The notes: a model not told the origin generated them from the sequence alone. A DNA stretch of 7,041 nucleotides from Spirochaetota bacterium (GCA_029565815.1 JAKQNL010000335.1:1-7041); one strand, 5' to 3'. Positions 1 to 6,205 are shown, counted from the first letter of the stretch. A program made the numbers and translations.

Positions 1-309
1 AAGAAAGCCGCAGGTTGAAAAGGTTTCGCCGTCCCGGACCACCTGGCACGGCACTTCGTCAACGCTGCTGTTGTTTGCAAAAACCTGCGCTTCGTAAATT
101 TTAAGGAGTGTTTTTAGGCCTTTGGTATGGTGCAGGTGCGAATGAGTAAGCAGCACCGCTTCGATGTCGTAGCCTTTGCCTTCGATGAACGACAGGAGCC
201 CGCCGGTAAGGGCGGCTGGATCCACCACCAGGGCCTTGCCCGTCTGGTCATTACCCAAAAGGTATACGTTAGCGGAACCGTAAATCGAATAATGGAAAAA
301 TACGGTCAT
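1..309 (-). CDS. Metallo-beta-lactamase-fold hydrolase, amino-terminal part (cut by left edge)
   Basis: This is the amino-terminal 103 residues of a metallo-beta-lactamase-fold protein; no stop codon is reached before the window edge. It starts MTVFFHYSIYGSANVYLLGN. The usual fold landmarks follow in order: a strand ending in a VVDPA motif (about residues 33-37, as in glyoxalase-II-like proteins) and the first metal-binding loop THSHLHH at residues 55-61. The family loop is normally THxHxDH, with the Asp binding the second metal, but here residue 60 is His. The substrate cannot be told; such proteins are usually cytoplasmic hydrolases of thioesters, lactones or phosphodiesters. The ATG lies inside the ATGA that ends the upstream pentapeptide gene, so the two are probably one translationally coupled transcript. 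The fold is well supported, the function is open, and the carboxyl-terminal metal ligands are out of view. Confidence 0.85.
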   Translation of the reverse strand, partial: MTVFFHYSIYGSANVYLLGNDQTGKALVVDPAALTGGLLSFIEGKGYDIEAVLLTHSHLHHTKGLKTLLKIYEAQVFANNSSVDEVPCQVVRDGETFSTCGFL

Positions 310-905
310 GCGTTTATCCCGTCCAGATTCCACACCGCTTCTTCGGTGTTGGTATATTTCCAAGATACATCATGTTGGCGTATGGCCGGAAAGAAGGTGT
401 TCTTCGCGTTGCAGTCCTTGAAATCGGTCTGCTCGAATTCCGCCATGATGAAGCGCGAGTTGTACAGATTCGAACCGTTGAATGTGCAGCCGACGGATCG
501 TATGCCGTCGAAGTTGTTGTGTATGAGCTCGGAGTTTTCGAATGAAGCATTAAAGAGCCTGGCGCCCGCGAATGAACAGAACTGAGCATCGAGGCCGGAA
601 AAATCGCATGAATCCACCTCGGAAAAATCGAAGAAGCACATGCGGAAGGTGCAGCCGGCAAAGGTAACGTTTTTCAGGCTAGAGCGCATGAACGAACATG
701 CATAAAAACGCTTTCCGGACAGATCCATGCCTTCAACGCGCAGGCCTGCCAGGGAAATGTTCTTAACCGTGTTGGACGGGGAAAGTTTAGCCAACACCGA
801 GTCTGCATATCCGCCAGCCCGTGGGTAGTGATTGGCGCACAGTTCCAAGCCTGGTAGCGCGCTTGTGTCGCAGCCGGGGGCGGTACATCGTTTGAATTCG
901 AACAT
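306..905 (-). CDS. Pentapeptide-repeat protein with an amino-terminal zinc-binding-like motif
   Basis: This is a 199-residue cytoplasmic-looking protein with no signal peptide or membrane segment. Near the start, C7-x4-C12-x10-C23-x2-H26 looks like a single zinc site. From about residue 43 to 185 the sequence follows the A(D/N)LxF-type pentapeptide pattern (for example LAGLRVEGMDLSGKRFYAC and FAGARLFNASFENSEL). This predicts a right-handed quadrilateral beta-helix of roughly seven coils, interrupted by non-canonical stretches rich in Cys and Phe. Known pentapeptide proteins include DNA mimics that protect gyrase (Qnr, MfpA), but most have no known role and nothing here identifies the partner. 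I prefer the ATG at 905 because the conserved head begins directly after it and a TATGCT box lies 7 bases upstream. ATG codons at 917 and 938 would add 4 or 11 residues, and none of the three has a clear ribosome binding site. The stop overlaps the next gene by four bases (ATGA, 306-309). Confidence 0.85.
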   Translation of the reverse strand: MFEFKRCTAPGCDTSALPGLELCANHYPRAGGYADSVLAKLSPSNTVKNISLAGLRVEGMDLSGKRFYACSFMRSSLKNVTFAGCTFRMCFFDFSEVDSCDFSGLDAQFCSFAGARLFNASFENSELIHNNFDGIRSVGCTFNGSNLYNSRFIMAEFEQTDFKDCNAKNTFFPAIRQHDVSWKYTNTEEAVWNLDGINA

Positions 906-912
906 GGACACA

Positions 913-942
913 AGCATAGCGTCTGGCGCTAGCTTCATACAA
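913..942 (-). promoter_or_regulatory. Weak candidate promoter for the pentapeptide gene
   Basis: Read on the minus strand, TTGTAT (942-937) and TATGCT (918-913) are separated by 18 bases, and the latter ends 7 bases before the ATG at 905. This would give a very short or leaderless transcript, consistent with the missing Shine-Dalgarno sequence. The -35 match is poor (three of six), so this is a guess. If translation really starts at 938, this promoter cannot serve the gene. Confidence 0.25.
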
Positions 943-959
943 GGCTGCTAGTTTCATAC
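925..959. repeat. Tandem imperfect direct repeat between divergent genes
   Basis: Two copies lie side by side: GGCGCTAGCTTCATAC (925-940) and GGCTGCTAGTTTCATAC (943-959). They differ by one inserted base and one substitution. The start-to-start distance is 18 bases, a little under two helical turns. The pair lies between the divergent transcription units, beside the candidate promoter of the leftward gene and about 20 bases upstream of the promoter of the rightward operon. It may be a tandem operator. It may also be a local duplication of a start-codon region, since on the minus strand each copy contains ATGAARCTAGC. Confidence 0.5.
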
Positions 960-978
960 CACGTCGCTTGCTTCGAGC

Positions 979-1008
979 TTTACAAGCAGCGTGCGCTCGT
1001 CGTATTCT
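979..1008 (+). promoter_or_regulatory. Sigma-70-like promoter for the zinc protein-murI-rsgA-mutS2 operon
   Basis: TTTACA (979-984) matches five of six bases of the -35 consensus, and TATTCT (1003-1008) matches four of six of the -10 consensus. The spacer is 18 bases. The -10 box ends six bases before the ATG at 1015, so transcription would begin at or very near the start codon and the first gene would be leaderless. This fits the lack of any ribosome binding site there. It is the best promoter match I see in the divergent region. Confidence 0.5.
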
Positions 1009-1014
1009 TGGACA

Positions 1015-1296
1015 ATGTGCATGTTCTGCAACTCTCCGCTCCCGCAAGGGAAAATACACTTCCGCGATTTGTGCATAGACTGCGGCCGGGAGCTGCATAT
1101 CTGCCGCCACTGCTTTTTCTATAAGCCTGGGCTGTACCGGGATTGCGCGGAAACGGTTCCCGATGAAGTGCGCGACAAGGAGCGCATGAATTTTTGCGAG
1201 TACTTCCGTCCGGCATGGAAGCCGCAAGCCGGCGGGAAAAAACCATCGGCAAGCGATGCGGCCCGGGACGCATTCTCTGGCTTGTTCGGATCGTGA
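1015..1296 (+). CDS. Small cysteine-rich protein, probable double zinc ribbon
   Basis: This is a 93-residue protein with eight cysteines arranged as C2-x2-C5, C20-x2-C23, C30-x2-C33 and C44...C61, enough for two structural zinc sites. The core (CRHCFFYKPG, then DKERMNFCEYF) matches my memory of a small uncharacterised bacterial family with the pattern C-x2-C-RFYDPG...C...DKExANFCxFF. A linker rich in Gly, Lys and Ser follows, then a short tail with FSGLFG. Its function is unknown; zinc ribbons of this size often bind RNA, DNA or proteins, but that is not evidence here. The start at 1015 is chosen because it keeps the first cysteine pair and because a -10 box lies just upstream. A GTG at 991 would add eight residues and an ATG at 1021 would lose C2. 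It is the first gene of the operon, and its TGA stop overlaps a possible GTG start of murI (GTGA, 1293-1296). Confidence 0.8.
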   Translation: MCMFCNSPLPQGKIHFRDLCIDCGRELHICRHCFFYKPGLYRDCAETVPDEVRDKERMNFCEYFRPAWKPQAGGKKPSASDAARDAFSGLFGS

Positions 1297-1298
1297 CC

Positions 1299-2117
1299 AT
1301 GGCACGAGCAAGCGATACCCGTCCCGTAGCTTTTTTCGATTCCGGCGTAGGCGGGCTTCCGTACCTGGAAGTGGCGAAACGGCTCATGCCCGGCGAGCGT
1401 TACGTGTACCTGTGCGACAGTGCAGGTTTTCCCTACGGACAAAAAGACCGGCAAGCCGTGCGCGACCTGGTGCTGTCGGCGGTGGGCATGCTTGTCAAAA
1501 AAACTACACCCAAAGCCTTGGTCGTAGCATGCAACACTGCCACCCAGATTGCCTTGGCCGAGCTTCGCGCGGCACACCCGGAACTTCCCATAGTAGGTAC
1601 GGTGCCAGCCGTTAAGCCTGCGGCTTTGTCATCGCGCTCGAGGGTTATCGGTGTTGTCGCCACAGCCAGGGCAGTGGCCGACCCCTACCTGTCCGATCTG
1701 GCAGCGCGCTTTGCCCCCGATTGCACCGTCATACGGCGCGGGGAGCCAGAGCTTGTGGACTTTGTTGAGAAGCGCTACATGGATTCCAACCGAGCCCAAA
1801 GGCTCGATGCAATACGGCCCGCGGTGCTCGCTCTTGCACAAGCCAACGCGGATGCAATCGTGCTTGCGTGCACGCATTTTCTGTTTTTGGCAAACGAGTT
1901 TGCCGAGCTTGCAGGTCCTGGCATACGCATCGTCGATTCCCGCGATGGCGTTGCATCCCAGCTCAGGCGCGTGCTCGCCGCAGGCCCGGGCATCCGAAAA
2001 GGACGGTCGCACGGCCATGACGAGTTTTGGTATACCGGTTCCGATGCCGATGGAACGCGCTTTGCGCCGTTTGCCGCCCGCTTTGGATTAACCCTTGCCG
2101 GATGCATAGCCCGATGA
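1299..2117 (+). CDS. murI: Glutamate racemase
   Basis: This enzyme interconverts L- and D-glutamate in the cytoplasm, supplying D-glutamate for the peptidoglycan stem peptide. The protein has 272 residues, the usual length. Family signatures occur in order: FFDSGVGGLPYL (12-23, with the Asp-Ser of the active site), FPYGQK (44-49), VACNTAT (76-82) with the first catalytic Cys78, GTVPAVKPA (100-108), VIGVVATARAV (116-126) and LACTHFLFL (189-197) with the second catalytic Cys191 and His193. Both cysteines of the cofactor-independent two-base mechanism are present. It is a divergent member: the usual GDTARxPYG reads CDSAGFPYG and the usual CTHYPLL reads CTHFLFL. The start could also be the GTG at 1293, two codons upstream, which forms a GTGA overlap with the preceding gene. 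An upstream extension to 1194 would run through the zinc-protein gene and is not believed. The stop overlaps the rsgA start by four bases. Confidence 0.93.
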   Translation: MARASDTRPVAFFDSGVGGLPYLEVAKRLMPGERYVYLCDSAGFPYGQKDRQAVRDLVLSAVGMLVKKTTPKALVVACNTATQIALAELRAAHPELPIVGTVPAVKPAALSSRSRVIGVVATARAVADPYLSDLAARFAPDCTVIRRGEPELVDFVEKRYMDSNRAQRLDAIRPAVLALAQANADAIVLACTHFLFLANEFAELAGPGIRIVDSRDGVASQLRRVLAAGPGIRKGRSHGHDEFWYTGSDADGTRFAPFAARFGLTLAGCIAR

Positions 2118-3100
2118 AAGGCACCGTCCTCTTTGGAGCAAATAATTCGTTTTCCGTTTTGCCCGACGGGCAGAATTTGCCGGTACGCTGCAGCCTGAAA
2201 GGCAAAAAGCTTAAAGGCGCAGAAGGTTTTTATAACCCGCTGGCCGCAGGAGACCGCGTCGAGTGGGAAGGTGACGGTCACGGCGAAGGTTCCATAAGCG
2301 CGCTGTTGCCGCGTTCATCCCTGTTTTGGCGCTACAACGAAAAAGGCAAAGCCATACAGGCGATAGCGGCCAACATGGAGCTGGTGCTGTGCGTAAGCTC
2401 TGCAGGCATGCCGCCGTTTAGGCCGCGTTTTCTGGACCGGGTATCCCTAGAGCCGGTGGGCGACGGGCTGCCCTTTATCATCGTGCTCAACAAATCCGAT
2501 TTGCTTATCGACGACGGCGTGCATGAGCGCTTAGAGGATTACCGTCGCGTCGGTTTTGAAGTGCTGGAAACCAGTGTGACCACGGGCCAGGGCATAGAAG
2601 ATCTGCGAAAACGTATAGCAGGCAAGCGTTCGGCATTTGTCGGACAGTCCGGCGTAGGGAAAAGCTCGCTCCTAAACGCGCTGGAAGACGGCCTTGGCCT
2701 TAAGGTTGGCGAGGTGTGCGAAAAGTACCAGCGCGGCAGGCACACCACGGTAGCGGCCGTCATGGCTACGCTGTCGGATGGCCAAACCCATGTTATCGAC
2801 ACGCCCGGGTTTAGGCGCTTAGCGGTGCGCGGAATAGATCCTATGAGCCTGGGCGCATGCTTTCCGGAAATAAAAAGAGCCCAGCAGCGATGCGCCCTTG
2901 GAGCCCGATGCCGACACGAGGACGAGCCTGGCTGCGCCGTAGCGCAAGCGGTGGAAGACGGAAGCGTGCATCCGGACCGCTACGAGAGCTACCTGCGCAT
3001 ACTCATGGAGCTAGAGGACAATCCGGATTACGGCCGTAGAAAAAGCCCCGGCAGGCGTTCCCGATCATATCAAGAAATGGATGAGGATTACGATGTCTGA
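2114..3100 (+). CDS. rsgA: Ribosome small subunit-dependent GTPase RsgA (YjeQ family)
   Basis: RsgA is a circularly permuted GTPase that binds the 30S subunit and checks late maturation of the decoding centre. The 328-residue product has all three parts. Residues 1-75 form an OB-fold domain. The GTPase domain has motifs in the permuted order: NKSD (126-129, G4), GQSGVGKSS (177-185, P-loop), a GRHTT switch (208-212) and DTPGF (229-233, G3). The carboxyl-terminal zinc site has Cys260, Cys266, His268 and Cys274 followed by a helix. The segment IAANMELVLCVSSA..PPFRPRFLDR is typical of the family. The start is the ATG in the ATGA overlapping the murI stop, which implies translational coupling. The extreme carboxyl end is rich in Arg, Ser, Asp and Glu. 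Its gene end overlaps mutS2 by eight bases. Confidence 0.96.
   Translation: MKGTVLFGANNSFSVLPDGQNLPVRCSLKGKKLKGAEGFYNPLAAGDRVEWEGDGHGEGSISALLPRSSLFWRYNEKGKAIQAIAANMELVLCVSSAGMPPFRPRFLDRVSLEPVGDGLPFIIVLNKSDLLIDDGVHERLEDYRRVGFEVLETSVTTGQGIEDLRKRIAGKRSAFVGQSGVGKSSLLNALEDGLGLKVGEVCEKYQRGRHTTVAAVMATLSDGQTHVIDTPGFRRLAVRGIDPMSLGACFPEIKRAQQRCALGARCRHEDEPGCAVAQAVEDGSVHPDRYESYLRILMELEDNPDYGRRKSPGRRSRSYQEMDEDYDV
3083..3086 (+). promoter_or_regulatory. Ribosome binding site that decides the mutS2 start
   Basis: GAGG lies six bases before the ATG at 3093, inside the end of rsgA. An alternative in-frame ATG at 3081 overlaps this site and has no comparable one of its own, and the ATG at 3108 is less well placed. 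This supports 3093 as the start. Confidence 0.65.
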
Positions 3101-5453
3101 ACAGCGCATGCATGAGCGTACACTGGAACTGTTAGATTTTTTTCGCATACGCGAGAACGTAGCTGGTTATGCTTTGTCCGCCGAAGGCAACGCCGAAGTT
3201 GCGGGGGCCTTGCCCCTGACGGATCCTTTAGCAGTAGCTGCACTCAAAGCGAAGGTGGAAGCGCTACGATACTGCTTCCGCGACGGCAGAAGCATTCCCC
3301 AAACTTCCTATCAGCGCATAGACGACGCGCTCCGTGTCATATCCAAACCTGGAACCTGCCTGGAGCTTGGAGAGCTGTGGTCCTTGGGCATGTGGGCAGA
3401 TTCCTATGAAATCCAGCGCCGCTGGATGCTCGGGGTAAAACACGAAGAGCTTAAAGCTATCCTGGAGTCTGCACCCGTTCTGGAACAGGTCGCCTCGACT
3501 GCCTTCCGCGTGGTGGGCAAAGATGGCGAAGTGCGGGACCTGCCGGAGCTTCGGGATATACGAGTGCGGATACAAAAAATTAACCAGGATATAGAGCGGA
3601 CAACCGCATCGTTTTTCCAAGACGAACAATCCAGGGCCATGCTGCAAAGCGATTTGCCCACCCAGCGCGATGGCAGAACCGTGTTGGCCGTTAAGGCAGG
3701 TTCCAAGGCAAGGATCAAGGGTATCGTGCACGAGGTGTCGGCCACCGGCCAGACGGTTTTCATAGAACCGGAAGCCTTGGTCCAGAAAAACAACCAGCTT
3801 GTGGAGGAAGAAGCCCGCTATCAGCGTGAGCTTCTGCGCATACTGCGTGAAACTACCGCGAAACTGCACAACAGCTACGAAGCAGTGCAAGCTGCTCGCC
3901 ACTTTCTTTCGCTTATGGATGCCTTGTACGCGCGCGCCCGTTACTCGCACCTCCACGATGGAGTGTTTGCGGAACCGTGTGAAACCGGCCTGAAACTGGT
4001 AAAGGCTAGGCATCCCATCCTTGGCGCCAAGGCCGTACCCATAGACTTACAGATGCCGGATGAAGCCAGAACGCTTATCATAACCGGTCCAAACACGGGC
4101 GGAAAAACCGTGTCCCTAAAAACAGCCGGCCTCTTTAGCCTTATGAACCAGTTTGGGCTTGCACTTCCTGCAGGCTACGGCACAGCCCTTCCGGTGTTTG
4201 ATGGTGTATGGGCGGATATAGGCGATGAGCAGTCCATAGACCAGTCGCTGTCAACGTTCTCCGGCCACATGCGCACCATTTCAGCCATTGTTGCCGGCGC
4301 TACGGGCAGAAGCCTGGTGCTTTTGGACGAGCTTGGCTCCGGTACCGATCCGGAAGAAGGTTGCGCTATAGCGATGGCGCTTTTGGACCTGTTCATAGAC
4401 CGGGGTGCGCTCATCATGGTTACCACCCACCACGGAATACTGAAAAATTTCGGATATACGAAAGCCGGCGTCCTTAACGCTTCGGTGGATTTCGACAAGG
4501 ATACCCTGTCGCCAACCTACCGAATACTCATGGGCATACCTGGCGAAAGCCGAGCCCTGGAAATTGCGGTTAAGAACGGCCTGTCCGCCGAGGTGGTAAA
4601 TGGGGCAAAAGCCTATTTGCGCGATGAGCGTACCGATGTGTCTGCCATGATACGCGGCCTGTCTGCAAAACATCAGGAGCTGGACAGCCTGCGCGTGGAA
4701 GAAAAACAGCGCCTGCGCGAAGCCATGGACGAACAGCGGAAAGCGGATTTGAAAGAGCTTCAGCTCAGGCAAAAAGAAGCCGAATTGCGTACGCAGGGTG
4801 TAAGCGAGCTTAAGGAATTATTATCCGAAAGCCGAAAGACCCTTGAAAACCTGGTGCGCGCATTGCGTGAAGAAGAATTAACAAAAGAGAAAACCCAGGA
4901 AGTGAAGGACTTCTTGCTAGCTCTTGAAGAAAAAGTGCTTGGCGCCGACCGCGAGCTTAAGCTACAAGTGCGCTCCTTGAAACCCGGAGCAAAGCTCGAT
5001 GTAGCGCTTGCACCGGGCCTGCCGGTGCTCATACTTCCGGCCAGGAAACGCGGCCGCATCGTGCGCGCCGGGAAAAAAGGCTATTGGCTTGTGGAAACCG
5101 ATGCGATGCGCCTCACCGTCGATGCTGCGGACTTAGAGCCTGCCGAGGAGCTTAAAGCCCAAGCGCCAAGCGTTACCGTAGAGGCCGCGCGCGACCGGTC
5201 TAACCGTGCTGTGCTTGAACTGGACCTGCGCGGCTATCGCCTCGTTGAGGCCATCGATGCCCTGGAGCGACAACTGGATGCGGCCGTCATGGAAGGCCTG
5301 CATGGCTTTAGCATTATCCACGGCACTGGCGAAGGCATACTACAGCAAGGCGTGCGCGAGACCCTGTCTCGCTATCCGGGCATAGCCGCGTTCCACTACG
5401 CCAGGCCGGAAGAAGGCGGCCATGGAAAAACCGTGGTCGAGTTCGGATCATAA
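3093..5453 (+). CDS. mutS2: MutS2-family ATPase with Smr nuclease domain
   Basis: This 786-residue protein has the normal length and architecture of MutS2 and no frameshift. Residues 1-310 form the lever and clamp region. The MutS ATPase core follows, with Walker A GPNTGGKT (332-339), signature-like STFSGHM (387-393), Walker B LVLLDE (D412, E413), D-loop SGTDP (416-420) and the TTHHG segment (444-448). A long charged coiled coil covers about 515-630, then a KOW-like segment near 654 and a carboxyl-terminal Smr domain with LDLRG (710-714) and HGTGEG (743-748). The mismatch-recognition domain of MutS is absent, as expected. Characterised MutS2 proteins suppress homologous recombination (Helicobacter, Thermus), and in Bacillus subtilis MutS2 splits collided ribosomes. 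Being co-transcribed with rsgA fits a ribosome-linked role but does not prove it. The gene starts inside the end of rsgA and is the last gene before a hairpin. Confidence 0.96.
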   Translation: MSEQRMHERTLELLDFFRIRENVAGYALSAEGNAEVAGALPLTDPLAVAALKAKVEALRYCFRDGRSIPQTSYQRIDDALRVISKPGTCLELGELWSLGMWADSYEIQRRWMLGVKHEELKAILESAPVLEQVASTAFRVVGKDGEVRDLPELRDIRVRIQKINQDIERTTASFFQDEQSRAMLQSDLPTQRDGRTVLAVKAGSKARIKGIVHEVSATGQTVFIEPEALVQKNNQLVEEEARYQRELLRILRETTAKLHNSYEAVQAARHFLSLMDALYARARYSHLHDGVFAEPCETGLKLVKARHPILGAKAVPIDLQMPDEARTLIITGPNTGGKTVSLKTAGLFSLMNQFGLALPAGYGTALPVFDGVWADIGDEQSIDQSLSTFSGHMRTISAIVAGATGRSLVLLDELGSGTDPEEGCAIAMALLDLFIDRGALIMVTTHHGILKNFGYTKAGVLNASVDFDKDTLSPTYRILMGIPGESRALEIAVKNGLSAEVVNGAKAYLRDERTDVSAMIRGLSAKHQELDSLRVEEKQRLREAMDEQRKADLKELQLRQKEAELRTQGVSELKELLSESRKTLENLVRALREEELTKEKTQEVKDFLLALEEKVLGADRELKLQVRSLKPGAKLDVALAPGLPVLILPARKRGRIVRAGKKGYWLVETDAMRLTVDAADLEPAEELKAQAPSVTVEAARDRSNRAVLELDLRGYRLVEAIDALERQLDAAVMEGLHGFSIIHGTGEGILQQGVRETLSRYPGIAAFHYARPEEGGHGKTVVEFGS

Positions 5454-5459
5454 GGCAAG

Positions 5460-5485
5460 CTCTAAAAACTATAGGGTTTTTAGAG
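5460..5485 (+). terminator. Perfect 10-bp inverted repeat after mutS2, possible terminator
   Basis: CTCTAAAAAC (5460-5469) and GTTTTTAGAG (5476-5485) are exact reverse complements with a six-base loop (TATAGG). It starts seven bases after the mutS2 stop, where a terminator would be expected. The stem has only four G-C pairs per ten and no T-run follows it, because the Ts are inside the right arm. It is therefore not a textbook intrinsic terminator. It could end or attenuate the operon, protect the 3' end of the mRNA, or be an operator for the next gene. Confidence 0.45.
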
Positions 5486-5494
5486 GTGACCATA

Positions 5495-5503
5495 CCCCCC
5501 CCC
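5495..5503. repeat. Homopolymer tract of nine C before the yczE-like gene
   Basis: Nine consecutive C residues are followed directly by four G. The tract sits 28 bases upstream of the ATG at 5532, between the hairpin and the probable ribosome binding site. Tracts of this length are prone to slipped-strand changes during replication. The count may also be a sequencing error, since homopolymers are error-prone. Confidence 0.9.
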
Positions 5504-5531
5504 GGGGCGAAACAGAAAGGCACTACACATA

Positions 5532-6167
5532 ATGATACGCCGCTTTTTGCGATTGCTACTGGGTCTTACGCTCTATGCAGTGGGCATCGTGCTTACCATA
5601 AACGCGCATATAGGCTATGCGCCATGGGATGTGCTCCATGCAGGAATAAGCATTTCGCTTGGAATGAGCATAGGACTAGCAAGTATTTTGGTCGGCCTTC
5701 TTATTTGCGTAGTAACCTGGATTTTTAATGAAAAAATAGGTATAGGCAGCATTCTAAACATGGTGCTTATAGGTGTATTCATCGATGTGCTGTTTAGCAT
5801 TAAGCTCATTCCTACTAGCTCGAATCTGGGCTTGGGCATTCTGGAATTATGCTGTGGCCTTGTTGTCATAGCTTTTGCAAGTTATTATTATATAAGTTCT
5901 GGCTTTGGCGCAGGCCCTAGGGATAGCCTTATGGTGCTGCTTACCAGAAAGACAAAGCTGCCTGTCGGTTTGATTAGGACTTGCCTGGAAGTGTTTGTAT
6001 CCATAGCCGGTTGGCTATTGGGCGGTAGCGTCGGCATAGGCACGGTTTTAGTAAGCCTTCTTATCGGCTTTTGCGTACACCTTGTATTCGCCCTGCTTAA
6101 ATTTGACAGCACTAAAGTGCAACACCAAAGCATTGCGGAAACAATACGATTATTAAAGACCAGCTAG
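5532..6167 (+). CDS. YczE/YyaS/YitT-family integral membrane protein
   Basis: This 211-residue, strongly hydrophobic protein has about six predicted membrane segments (roughly 6-26, 47-66, 71-91, 100-122, 145-168 and 172-195). It carries the hallmarks of the YczE-like family (COG2364 as I remember it): GLTLYAVGI near the start, GYAPWDVLHAG with PWD at 31-33, and GAGPRDSLM from 126. It is internally duplicated: GIGSILNMVLIG (70-81) is echoed by GIGTVLVSLLIG in the second half, and APWDVL by GPRDSL, so it is probably two inverted or tandem three-helix units. The biochemical function of the family is not established; B. subtilis YczE is linked to lipopeptide production. AGAAAGG at 5514-5520 is the likely ribosome binding site, 11 bases before ATG, slightly far. 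The gene looks poorer in G+C than its neighbours and about half its Ile codons are ATA. It may be read from the upstream operon or from its own promoter, which I could not identify. Confidence 0.88.
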   Translation: MIRRFLRLLLGLTLYAVGIVLTINAHIGYAPWDVLHAGISISLGMSIGLASILVGLLICVVTWIFNEKIGIGSILNMVLIGVFIDVLFSIKLIPTSSNLGLGILELCCGLVVIAFASYYYISSGFGAGPRDSLMVLLTRKTKLPVGLIRTCLEVFVSIAGWLLGGSVGIGTVLVSLLIGFCVHLVFALLKFDSTKVQHQSIAETIRLLKTS

Positions 6168-6205
6168 CGCATGAGAACGTAGAACGATTGTGTTACACTT
6201 TTGGG

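Noticed and set aside
127..585. Plus-strand open frame of 152 codons
   Set aside because: It lies antisense to the metallo-beta-lactamase-fold gene and the pentapeptide gene, both with clear family motifs; its translation resembles nothing.
1194..1298. Upstream extension of murI by 35 codons
   Set aside because: It would overlap the zinc-protein gene through its conserved end, and the racemase family starts shortly before the FFDSGVGG motif.
787..1577. Several minus-strand open frames (787-1311, 980-1387, 1119-1577)
   Set aside because: They are shadows opposite the zinc-protein and murI genes, with low-complexity translations and no motifs.
2027..2113. Upstream extension of rsgA by 29 codons
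   Set aside because: It would run inside the carboxyl end of murI; the ATGA junction at 2114 and the typical MKG start are more plausible.
3264..5059. Long minus-strand frames opposite mutS2 (3264-4013, 4281-4772, 4760-5059)
   Set aside because: mutS2 is complete with all its motifs; the antisense translations lack domains and follow from codon-position composition.
5486..5728. Plus-strand frame of 80 codons beginning at GTG 5486
   Set aside because: It overlaps the membrane protein in another frame and has no family resemblance. It was kept only as part of the C-tract slippage idea.
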